Assembly: GCA_004293385.1 (NCBI GenBank)
Contig: RDYO01000017.1
Coordinates: 1 to 16,693, forward strand
Direction of reading: 5' to 3'
Length of the DNA: 16,693 nt
Source: Verrucomicrobiota bacterium
GTDB lineage: Bacteria; Verrucomicrobiota; Verrucomicrobiia; Opitutales; UBA953
Shown here one piece after another: positions 1 through 8,785 of the stretch (within the stretch, counting starts at the first letter, position 1; the number at the start of each line of letters is the position of its first letter). The notes beneath the pieces are model-generated. The model was not told the origin of the DNA. It saw only the letters and a list, made by a program, of their open reading frames with translations, and did no database searches. Made by a program: the position numbers and the translations under genes.

Positions 1-2
1 GC

Positions 3-251
3 TCGGCCCGCCTGCTCACCAGCTCGGAAGCCATGAACATGCTTTCGCACCTGCGGCTCGCCTGCGACCTGGGCTGCCTGCCGGAGGAACGCCGCCATCT
101 CGTCGACCGCCTGATGATCGAAGGCCAGCCCGCCCACGTGCAGGCGCGCGCCGGTCAGGAGCTCGACAGCGACGGACGTGACCGACGCCGTGCCGCGGTG
201 GTCCGCGAAGCGTTGAAGGACTTCCCCGAGGTCGGTCCGCCGACGGCTTAG
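3..251 (+). CDS. mcsB: Protein arginine kinase McsB, C-terminal fragment
   Basis: The reading frame is open from the left edge and ends at TAG 249-251, giving the last 82 residues of a protein whose start lies outside the window. The segment reads as the C-terminal helical part of the ATP:guanido phosphotransferase McsB: a stretch of the SSEAMNMLSHLRLACDLG type, a QPAHVQ motif, and RDRRRA (177-194), which fits the RDXXRA motif described for McsB phosphoarginine sensing. In Firmicutes, McsB phosphorylates protein arginines and marks them for ClpCP; I infer a related role here. The catalytic kinase core and any mcsA or clpC partner are outside the view. The stop codon overlaps the convergent rbfA stop. 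Another guanido kinase relative is possible but the RDXXRA motif argues for McsB. Confidence 0.8.
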   Translation, partial: SARLLTSSEAMNMLSHLRLACDLGCLPEERRHLVDRLMIEGQPAHVQARAGQELDSDGRDRRRAAVVREALKDFPEVGPPTA

Positions 252-616
252 TCGGCCTTGGGCGGATTGGCCGCGCGATCCTTGCGGGCCATGTCGTCCA
301 GCAGGGCCTGCACGCGCGCCACGCCGCCGGTGATGTCATCCTCGGTGAAGAGGATGTCCGGCGTGTGCTTCATCTGCAGGAAGCCGCCGACGGTGGCGCG
401 CAGTTCCGTGCGCACGCGCTTCAGGAAGGCGCGGGCCTTCTTGCGCTCCGCGTCGTCGCCCGAGACGGCATAGCCGATGCGGCACTGGCGGAGGTCGGGG
501 GCGACGCTCGCGACGGTGATCGTGATCAGCGCGGCTTCGTTCGGCCAGGACTGTCGCAGCGCGGAGGAGACCTCGCGCTGGATGAGTTCGGCGACCCGGA
601 GCTGGCGTTGGGACAT
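248..616 (-). CDS. rbfA: 30S ribosome-binding factor RbfA
   Basis: This 122-residue protein has the usual length and fold pattern of RbfA, a single KH-like domain that binds the immature 30S subunit and helps 16S rRNA 5'-end maturation, especially in the cold. Visible marks are the N-terminal RVAELIQREVS helix, the ITITVASVAPDL strand and turn (about 31-42), and the MKHTPDILF strand (82-90), which corresponds to the usual 'xP.L.F' element near the end of the fold. The start at ATG 614-616 is chosen over a longer open frame because it gives the canonical RbfA N-terminus and lies 5 bases after the infB stop. No Shine-Dalgarno sequence precedes it, so translation is probably coupled to infB. It is the last gene of the nusA-infB-rbfA operon, and its stop overlaps the mcsB stop. 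Confidence 0.93.
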   Translation of the reverse strand: MSQRQLRVAELIQREVSSALRQSWPNEAALITITVASVAPDLRQCRIGYAVSGDDAERKKARAFLKRVRTELRATVGGFLQMKHTPDILFTEDDITGGVARVQALLDDMARKDRAANPPKAD

Positions 617-621
617 GAGGC

Positions 622-3051
622 TTAGAGGCTCGGACGCGTCTGGACCATCTCGACGGCTTCGATGATGTCGCCGGGCTGGTACTCGTCGTAGCCGCCGAGC
701 TTGATGCCGCACTCGAAGCCGGCTTTGACCTCGGAGGCGTCGTCCTTGAAGCGACGCAGCGTCTCGACCGGGCCGTTGTGGATGATCTTGCCGCCGCGGA
801 CCACGCGCGCCTTGGCGGCGCGGCGGATGAGGCCTTCGGTGACCATGCAACCCGCGACCTTGTGCTCCTTGCCGAGGGGGAAGACGGCGCGCACTTCGGC
901 GGCGCCGAGCTTGTTCTCGCGGACCTCGGGGTCCAGGAGTTCGGTCATGGCGTCCTTCACGAGCGTGATGAGCTCGTAGATGATGTCATGGGTGATGAGG
1001 CGGACGCCGGTGCGCTTGAGCTGCGGCTGGACGCCGTTCTCGAGCTTGGTGTCGAAGGCGACGATGAGGGCCTTGGAGGCCTCGGCCAGGGCGACGTCGC
1101 CCTGGGTCACGGGGCCGACGGAACCGCCGACGACTTCGAGACGGACCTTGGCCGACTTGATGTCGCGGAGACAGCCTTCGAGGGCTTCGAGCGTGCCGTT
1201 GACGTCGGCCTTGAGGAGGACGCGGAGGATCTTCTCCTTGTCCTGGGCCAGGGCGGCCATGAGGCGCTCGAGGTCCGACATGCCGGGGCGGGCCCCGGTG
1301 TTCGGCGCCTGCTGCACGGCCTCGGCGGCCTTGCGGGCGGCGAGGGCGGCTTCTTCGGCGATCTCGCGGGCTTCGCGGTCGTTCTTGACGGTCTTGAACT
1401 TGGTGCCGGGGGCCGGGACGGCGTCCCAACCGAGCACGAGCGCCGGAGCACCGGGAGCGGCGGAGGGCATGCGGTTGCCCCGCTCATCCATGAGCGCGCG
1501 CACCTTGCACCAGGTTTCGCCGCAGACGAACGAGTCGCCGGGCTTGAGCGTGCCCTTCTGGACGATGACGGTGGCGGTCGGGCCGCGGCCGGTCTCCATC
1601 TGCGATTCGATGACGACGCCTTGGGCGGGGCACTTCGCGTTGGCCTTGAGGTCGAGGACTTCGGCCTGGAGCAGGATGGACTCGAGGAGCTCGGTCATGC
1701 CGGTGCCCTTGAGCGCCGACACGGGGCTGGTGATGGTCTCGCCACCCCAGTCTTCCGGGGTGATGTTGCGCTGCTGCATCTGCTGCTTCACGCGGTCGAG
1801 GTTCGCGCCCTTGGCGTCGACCTTGTTGATCGCGGCCACGATGGCGCTGGCGTGCTTCTGCGCGAACTTGAGGGCTTCCTCGGTCTGCGGCATGAAGCCG
1901 TCGTCCGCCGCCACGACGAGCACGGCGACGTCGGTCACCGAAGCGCCGCGTTCGCGCATCTTGGCGAAGGCCGCGTGGCCGGGAGTGTCGAGGAAGGTCA
2001 CGGTCTTGCCCTTGTACTCGGGCTTCTCGCCCTGGTAGGCGACGGAGTAGGCGCCGATGTGCTGGGTGATGCCGCCGGCTTCGCCCGAGACGACGTTGGT
2101 CTTGCGGAAGAAGTCGAGGAGGGTGGTCTTGCCGTGGTCGACGTGACCGAGCACGCAGACGACGGGCGGACGCGGGGTCATGAGCGCCGGATCGTCTTCG
2201 GAAGGCTTCTCGACCTTCTTGACGGGTTGCACGCCTTCGCCGCGGTGGCGGATCTCCAGCGTATAGCCGTGGCGTTCGGCGACCTTGCGGGCGTCGGCTT
2301 CCTCGATGACGGAGGAGACGCTGACGACCTTGTTGAGTTCCATCAGGTTGCCGATGACCTGGAAGGGCTTGAGATTGAGCGCGATCGCGAAGTCACGCAC
2401 GACGATCGGCGGGCGGACGGTGATGACGCCCTTGCTGCCGGGCGCGGCCTGGCTGCTGGTCGCGGCCGGACGGTTGACGATCGGCGCGACGGGCGGACGG
2501 ACGACGGGCGGCACGTTGGCCGGGCGCACCGGGATGGGCGGCGGGGTGTTGCTGATGACGACGGGCGGCAGGTCGGCCTTGGCCGGCGTGGGCGCGATGG
2601 TCGGACGCGGGATGACGGGGGTGACCGGCGGGCGCGCGGCGGGCGGAGGCGTGGCCACGATGGTCGGGCGCGGCGGCAGGCTCACCGGGGGCGGCGTGCC
2701 GGGCTTGGCGACCGGGGCGACGGGCGCGGCCGGGGCGGGCTTGGCCGGCTCCGGGGCCTTGGGAGCCTCGGCGGCGGGCTGGACGGGTTCCGGGGCGGGC
2801 TCGGCTTTCTTCGGGAGCTTGTCGGCGACGAACGCCATGAACTCCTCGCGGTAGATCTTACCGAAGTTGCTCGAGGCCGCGGGCTTCTTGCCGTCGGTGA
2901 AGACGTAGTCCTTGAAGTCGGGGCGGGCGACCACGAACTGGTCGACCAGGGCGAGCAGCGCCTTGACCTCGATGCCGAGCTCCTTGGCCACGTCGCTGAA
3001 ACGCTGCGTGGTCGCGGGCTTCTTGGCTTCGGATTTCTTCTTCTCGGTCAT
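622..3051 (-). CDS. infB: Translation initiation factor IF-2
   Basis: This 809-residue GTPase delivers initiator fMet-tRNA to the 30S subunit. An N-terminal IF2_N-type helical segment (about 14-45) is followed by a long Pro/Ala-rich linker (about 81-205), then the G domain: GHVDHGKT (302-309), GGITQHIG (326-333), DTPGH (355-359), NKVD (409-412) and SAL (445-447). Domain 2 starts near TGRGPTATV (about 487), and domains 3 and 4 run to the C-terminus with the typical [12 protein letters not shown] ending. All nucleotide-binding motifs are intact. ATG 3049-3051 is the natural start and gives the lysine-rich N-terminus. The 42-base gap from nusA is pyrimidine-rich on the coding strand, with two CACCCTCC repeats and no Shine-Dalgarno site. 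rbfA follows after 5 bases. Confidence 0.97.
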   Translation of the reverse strand: MTEKKKSEAKKPATTQRFSDVAKELGIEVKALLALVDQFVVARPDFKDYVFTDGKKPAASSNFGKIYREEFMAFVADKLPKKAEPAPEPVQPAAEAPKAPEPAKPAPAAPVAPVAKPGTPPPVSLPPRPTIVATPPPAARPPVTPVIPRPTIAPTPAKADLPPVVISNTPPPIPVRPANVPPVVRPPVAPIVNRPAATSSQAAPGSKGVITVRPPIVVRDFAIALNLKPFQVIGNLMELNKVVSVSSVIEEADARKVAERHGYTLEIRHRGEGVQPVKKVEKPSEDDPALMTPRPPVVCVLGHVDHGKTTLLDFFRKTNVVSGEAGGITQHIGAYSVAYQGEKPEYKGKTVTFLDTPGHAAFAKMRERGASVTDVAVLVVAADDGFMPQTEEALKFAQKHASAIVAAINKVDAKGANLDRVKQQMQQRNITPEDWGGETITSPVSALKGTGMTELLESILLQAEVLDLKANAKCPAQGVVIESQMETGRGPTATVIVQKGTLKPGDSFVCGETWCKVRALMDERGNRMPSAAPGAPALVLGWDAVPAPGTKFKTVKNDREAREIAEEAALAARKAAEAVQQAPNTGARPGMSDLERLMAALAQDKEKILRVLLKADVNGTLEALEGCLRDIKSAKVRLEVVGGSVGPVTQGDVALAEASKALIVAFDTKLENGVQPQLKRTGVRLITHDIIYELITLVKDAMTELLDPEVRENKLGAAEVRAVFPLGKEHKVAGCMVTEGLIRRAAKARVVRGGKIIHNGPVETLRRFKDDASEVKAGFECGIKLGGYDEYQPGDIIEAVEMVQTRPSL

Positions 3052-3093
3052 GTGCGCGGGCGGAGGGTGTCGGGAGGGTGGACGGCGGAAGGA

Positions 3094-4341
3094 TTACGAG
3101 CGGCGGCCCTTGGCGTAGGCGGCGAGGACGGCTTCGACCTCTTCGGTCGGGATGCCGCTTTCCTTGAAATCTTCCACGGTCGCGCCTTCGAGGGCTTCGA
3201 CGCTGGAGATGCCGAGGCCGACGAACTTCGCGATGAGTTCGGCCGGGAGGCCGAGCTGGTCCGCGATGCGCACGGCGGCGTCGCCGGCCTTGGCTTCGAA
3301 GCTTTCGGCGGCGTGGGTGGCCTTCTGGATGTTGAGGCCCCATCCCATGAGCTTGGAAGTCAGGCGGGCGTTGCGGCCCTTGCTGCCGATGGCGATGCGC
3401 ATGTCGTCTTCGTCCACTTCGAAGAAGATGGAGCGGGTGCGTTCGTCGATGCGGACGTTGCGCGGCTTGGCCGGACGGATGGCTTCTTCGAGCAGCTTGA
3501 GCGGCTCGGCATGGTAGCGGATGATGTCGATCTTCTCGCCGCCGAGTTCCTTGACGATGTTGCGGACGCGGGCGCCGCGGGCGCCGACGCAGGCGCCGAC
3601 GGGGTCGACCTTGGGGTCGCGGGAGTCGACGGCGATCTTGGTGCGGTAGCCCGGGTCGCGGGCCATGGCGGCGATGGTGACGGTCTTGTCGGCGATCTCG
3701 GCGACCTCGAGCTCGAGGAGGCGGCGGACGAAGGCCGGGTTGGCGCGGGAGAGCACGAACTCACGGCCGCGCTGCGGGTCTTCGCGGATCTCGAGCAGGA
3801 GGCAGCGGATGCGGTCGCCGGTGCGGAATTCGTCGCCGTGGCAGCGTTCCTTGTGGGTGAGGACGGCTTCGGCGGTGCCGAGTTCGATCACGACGTTGCC
3901 GCGCTCGGTGCGACGGACGGTGCCGGTGACGATGTCGCCGACCTTGTCCTTGTACTCCTGGAAGACCTGGTCCTTCTCGATCTTGCGGAAGCGCTGGTTG
4001 AGCAGCTGCTGGGTGGTCTTGGCGGCGATGCGGCCGAGGTCCTCGACCTTGATCGGCTTGCGGACTTCCTGGCCGACCTGGACGTCAGGCTGGATCAGGG
4101 AGGCGGCGACGGGGTTGATCTCCTGGAGCGGGTCCGACACGGAGTCGGTCACGCGGAGGACGACGTAGGCGTCTAGCTTGCCCGAGACGGCGTCGGCGTT
4201 CACTTCGACGTTCTGGCCGGCCATGACCGACTTTTCGACGGAGGACTTGATGGCCTCGACGATGAGGGCGCAGGCCTCTTCTTTTTTGATGTTCTTCTCC
4301 TTTTCGAGATATTGGAGGAAGGGTTTGATATCGACGCTCAT
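3094..4341 (-). CDS. nusA: Transcription termination/antitermination factor NusA
   Basis: The 415-residue protein binds RNA polymerase and nascent RNA, promoting pausing and intrinsic termination. Domains in order: an N-terminal polymerase-binding domain (about 1-128), S1 (about 132-197), KH1 with GARG (253-256) inside the DPVGACVGARGARV block, KH2 with IGSKGRNA (318-325), and one C-terminal helix-hairpin-helix unit (about 364-410). The E. coli protein has two acidic repeats, so this form is shorter at the C-terminus. ATG 4339-4341 is chosen because MSVDIKPFLQYLEKEK matches the family N-terminus; the longer in-frame start at 4407 would run through the leader terminator. It is the first gene of the operon; rimP, which often precedes nusA, is absent. 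A promoter and a terminator lie in its leader, suggesting attenuation. Confidence 0.96.
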   Translation of the reverse strand: MSVDIKPFLQYLEKEKNIKKEEACALIVEAIKSSVEKSVMAGQNVEVNADAVSGKLDAYVVLRVTDSVSDPLQEINPVAASLIQPDVQVGQEVRKPIKVEDLGRIAAKTTQQLLNQRFRKIEKDQVFQEYKDKVGDIVTGTVRRTERGNVVIELGTAEAVLTHKERCHGDEFRTGDRIRCLLLEIREDPQRGREFVLSRANPAFVRRLLELEVAEIADKTVTIAAMARDPGYRTKIAVDSRDPKVDPVGACVGARGARVRNIVKELGGEKIDIIRYHAEPLKLLEEAIRPAKPRNVRIDERTRSIFFEVDEDDMRIAIGSKGRNARLTSKLMGWGLNIQKATHAAESFEAKAGDAAVRIADQLGLPAELIAKFVGLGISSVEALEGATVEDFKESGIPTEEVEAVLAAYAKGRRS

Positions 4342-4380
4342 GGTGATGGGTGCGGGTTTTCGGTGAAATGATTTGGGGAC

Positions 4381-4407
4381 AAAAAAAGCGGGTCCGGCAG
4401 GACCCAC
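4381..4407 (-). terminator. Intrinsic terminator in the nusA leader (attenuator candidate)
   Basis: Read on the minus strand, GTGGGTCC, loop TGCC, GGACCCGC forms an 8-bp stem (4407-4388, six of the pairs forming a perfect inverted repeat plus one G-U and one closing G-C), followed at once by seven T residues (4387-4381). It lies about 40 bases before the nusA ATG and directly downstream of the best promoter on that strand, so it can only act in the nusA leader or on a short RNA made from that promoter. A second hairpin, CACCT-TCACCG-AGGTG (4420-4405), shares three bases with the terminator's 5' arm and could compete with it. The hairpin and T tract are seen directly; the attenuation role is inferred. 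Confidence 0.8.
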
Positions 4408-4431
4408 CTCGGTGAAGGTGAACTGAAGCCT

Positions 4432-4459
4432 ATCTTGGGTACCCCCGGGGGGATGTCAA
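4432..4459 (-). promoter_or_regulatory. Putative sigma-70-type promoter for nusA-infB-rbfA
   Basis: On the minus strand a perfect TTGACA (4459-4454) is followed after 16 bases by CAAGAT (4437-4432), a half-match to TATAAT that keeps the A at position 2 and the final T. Transcription would start near 4425, giving a leader of about 85 bases that includes the terminator hairpin. The spacer contains the CCCCCCGGGGG palindrome. The -10 box is weak, so the call rests mainly on the -35 box and position. Confidence 0.5.
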
Positions 4460-4506
4460 GTGCGCTCGACCCCCCGGCCCGGAGGGTTCCGCTTGCCCCC
4501 GGGGGG
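4442..4506. promoter_or_regulatory. Two identical GC palindromes in the nusA/ettA divergent region
   Basis: The 11-mer CCCCCGGGGGG occurs at 4442-4452 and again at 4496-4506, 54 bases apart. The first copy lies between the -35 and -10 boxes of the putative nusA promoter. The second starts within a weak TTGCCC (4493-4498) box on the ettA side. A related C6GG tract sits between them (4470-4477). This arrangement would suit a factor controlling both directions, but such tracts can also arise by chance in GC-rich DNA. No other copy was noticed in the window. Confidence 0.35.
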
Positions 4507-4526
4507 TCTTCTCCGAACCTTCCCTC

Positions 4527-6192
<1,666 letters not shown>

Positions 6193-6203
<11 letters not shown>

Positions 6204-7704
6204 GCCGGCCCGTCGCCTTCAGCCGCTGACGCCACGCGCCGGCCGTCGCCGCGAGCGTGGTCAGCTGCAGGTCGCTCATGCGCCAGCCCCAGTTGCCTTG
6301 CGGATTTCCCGGGGTGTTGAAGCGGGCTTCGGCGCCTAGTCCGAGCAGGTCCTGGACAGGGATGAACGCGGCCACGCCGGGCGACGCCAAGGCCGCTTCG
6401 GCGAGCGTGACGTGCGGATCGGTCATCGCGCCGAAGACAGCCTCGACGCGCGCGCGTTCGTCGGCGGACGCCTGCGCGTGCCAGCCGACGACGGTGTCGT
6501 TGTCATGCGTGCCGGTGTAGACGACGCGGTCCGTGGTGATGTTCGTGGGGAAGTGCGGATTGCCCTCGGGAGATCCGCCGAATCCGAACTGCAGCACCGA
6601 CATGCCGGGCAGGCCGGAAGCCTGGCGGAGCACGTCGACGCCAGGGGAGAGCAGGCCGAGGTCTTCGGCGACGAGCGGGAGGCCGGCCAGCGCGTCAGTG
6701 AAGGCGAGTCCGGGGCCGTCGCACCATTTGCCTTCGCGGGCGTTGGGGGCGCCGGCGGGGACGCTCCAGTAATCATGGATGCCGCGGAAGTGGTCGATGC
6801 GGATCGCGTCGAAGAGTTCGAGGTCGTGCCGGACGCGTGCCTGCCACCAGGCGAAGCCGTCGGCGGCGTGCCGGTCCCAGGCATACAGCGGATTGCCCCA
6901 GAGCTGTCCGTCCGCGGCGAAGTAATCCGGCGGCACGCCGGCCACGGCCGTCGGCCGGCCCTGCGCGTCGAGCTGGAAGAGCTCCGGGCGGGTCTTGGCG
7001 TCGCAACCATCGGCGGAGACATAGATGGGTTCGTCGCCGAAGAAGCGGACGCCCTTGCCGTGTGCGTATTCGCGGAGCGCCTTCCATTGCTCGGCGAAGA
7101 GGAACTGCAGCACTTCGGCCTCGGCCACGGCTTCGGCCGGGGCTTCGTCGATCGTCCACTTGTCCGGCGCGGTGAAGCCATTCGCTTCACGTAGCGCGGA
7201 GAAGCGGCACCAGGCGCCGAGCCAGCCGGCCTGCTGCTCGCGGAATCGCCGGAAGGCGGCGTTCTGCTTCAGGGTCTTGGCGCCGCGTCGCGCGGCGAGC
7301 TGCAGCGTCGGGCGCAGCTGGTTCCAGAGACGACCGTAGTCGGTGCGCCCGTCGCTCCCGCGTCGCAGCGCGGCGATCTCCTCGGAAGTGAGCAGCTTGC
7401 GCGCCCCGAGGTCGGCGAGGTCGAGGAGGTGCGGATTGCCGGCGAAGACGGAGAGGGCCTGGTAAGGCGAATCGCCGTAACCGGTCGGCCCGAGCGGGCA
7501 GACCTGCCACCAGCCGAAACCGGCGGCGGCCAGGATGTCGACAAAGCGGCGGGCTTCGGCTCCCAGTGATCCGACGGGTCCGTCTCCCGGCAGGGCGGTC
7601 GGATGGAGCAGCACGCCGGCGCTGCGTCGCGGGAAAGCATGGCAGGCGTAGGCGGCGGGAGCCCGGCCGGTCACGGCGACGGGTTCACGGCGGTCGGAGT
7701 CCAT
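6193..7704 (-). CDS. malQ: 4-alpha-glucanotransferase (amylomaltase)
   Basis: This 503-residue GH77 enzyme transfers alpha-1,4-glucan segments between malto-oligosaccharides in glycogen or maltodextrin metabolism. Family marks include SAGVLLHPTALPG (28-40), QVCPLGPTGYGDSPYQ (67-82), GVPPDYFAADGQLWGNPLY (256-274), and the three catalytic acids: nucleophile D304 in RIDHFRG, acid/base E347 in VAEDLG and D401 in THDND. The first 25 or so residues are a poorly conserved extension. The chosen ATG (7702-7704) lies one base after the SurA-like stop (TGAGATG), which favours translational coupling. It is the last gene of the minus-strand run, with its end inside the ettA 3' end and no terminator between. 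It appears to be a soluble cytoplasmic enzyme. Confidence 0.95.
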
Positions 7705-7705
7705 C

Positions 7706-8785
7706 TCAGCGCAGCTGGACGTAGTGCTTGGCGCGCAGCTCGTCCAACCAGCGCTGGATCGCGAGCTTCATGCCGATCGAACGCACCTTCGTCTCGATCT
7801 CCGCCATGACTTCGGGGTCGTTCACTGGCGCATGGCCTTGCGGACGCACGGATTCCGGGCTGACGATCACGTAAAGGGGCGCGGTGCCGACGTCGAACTT
7901 CAGGGGCTCGGAGATCTCGCCGGGCTTCAGTTTACGGACGGCGGCGACGACGGTCTGGTTCAGGTCCTCGAAGTTGCGCCAGCCGGCGTCGCCGCCTTTG
8001 CGCGCGAAGTCGTCGGTGCTGATGCGTTCGGCCACGTCGGCGAAAGTCGGCTGGCCGGCGATGGGCTTGCCGCCGATCTTGTAGGCGGCGAGCAGTTCGG
8101 TGACCTTGGACGGCTGGCGCAGCGCTTCCGCCCAGGCCTTGGCGCGGGCGGCGGTCTCTTCGGGCTTCTCGGCGGCGCCCTGCGTGATGGTGATCTGGCG
8201 GAGCTTCACCTGCTCCTTGCGGGCGAAGTCGGCCTTGTTCTTGTCGTAGTACTCCTGGATCTTGCCGGGATTGACGTCCCAGGCGGTGCGACGGATCTGG
8301 CCGACCATGTATTCGAAGATGATGCGGTCCTCGATCGTCTTGCGGTAGGCGAGCGGCGTGGTGCCGGCCGCGCGTAGCGAGGCGACGAAACGGTTGCGGT
8401 CGCCGGCGAAGTCCCGTCGGACGGTCTCTTCGATGTCCGCGTCGACGTACGAGGCCGGCAGGTTGGCGGTGCTGGCCCGGAATTCGGCGATGACGATCTG
8501 GCGTTCGGCCATCGACTTGAGCGTCTCCTGGGCGGCCTGTCCCAGCGCCTGTTCGAACTCGAGGTCCGAACGGGAGGCGGCGCGCAGCTGGCCGATGATC
8601 GGGTCGATCTGGCGGCGGATGTCCGAAAGGGTGATGCCTTGGCCGTCCGCGTCGGCGGCGATCCGGTCCGAGTTCAGCTGGGACCAGCGCTTGGCGGCGG
8701 CTTCCTCGATCGAAGGCAGCTTGAGCTGGGCGGAGGCGACGGCCGCGGTCAGGGCGAGCAGGCTGGAGAGGAGGAAGGATTTCAT
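7706..8785 (-). CDS. SurA-like periplasmic peptidyl-prolyl isomerase (parvulin type)
   Basis: The 359-residue protein begins with a signal peptide (1-19, cleavage likely after AVASA), so it is exported. A SurA_N-like helical chaperone region (about 35-180) is followed by one parvulin domain (about 190-312), with the typical FADVAERISTDDFARKGGDAGW block (248-269) and LKPGEISEP (286-294). A C-terminal helix closes the protein, as in SurA. The role inferred is outer-membrane protein folding in the periplasm. E. coli SurA carries two parvulin domains; only one is seen here, so I do not assign the symbol. Its ATG overlaps the mfd stop as ATGA (4 bases), and malQ follows after one base, so the three are very likely co-translated. 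Confidence 0.88.
   Translation of the reverse strand: MKSFLLSSLLALTAAVASAQLKLPSIEEAAAKRWSQLNSDRIAADADGQGITLSDIRRQIDPIIGQLRAASRSDLEFEQALGQAAQETLKSMAERQIVIAEFRASTANLPASYVDADIEETVRRDFAGDRNRFVASLRAAGTTPLAYRKTIEDRIIFEYMVGQIRRTAWDVNPGKIQEYYDKNKADFARKEQVKLRQITITQGAAEKPEETAARAKAWAEALRQPSKVTELLAAYKIGGKPIAGQPTFADVAERISTDDFARKGGDAGWRNFEDLNQTVVAAVRKLKPGEISEPLKFDVGTAPLYVIVSPESVRPQGHAPVNDPEVMAEIETKVRSIGMKLAIQRWLDELRAKHYVQLR

Noticed and set aside
248..850. 200-residue extended form of rbfA
   Set aside because: The first 78 residues are an out-of-frame reading of the infB 3' end; the ATG at 614-616 gives the canonical RbfA.
778..4176. 1132-codon open frame on the plus strand antisense to infB and nusA
   Set aside because: Both antisense genes are fully supported by conserved motifs; the frame is low-complexity (rich in D, G, A, L, V, H) as expected from antisense of GC-rich codons, and no known domain is seen.
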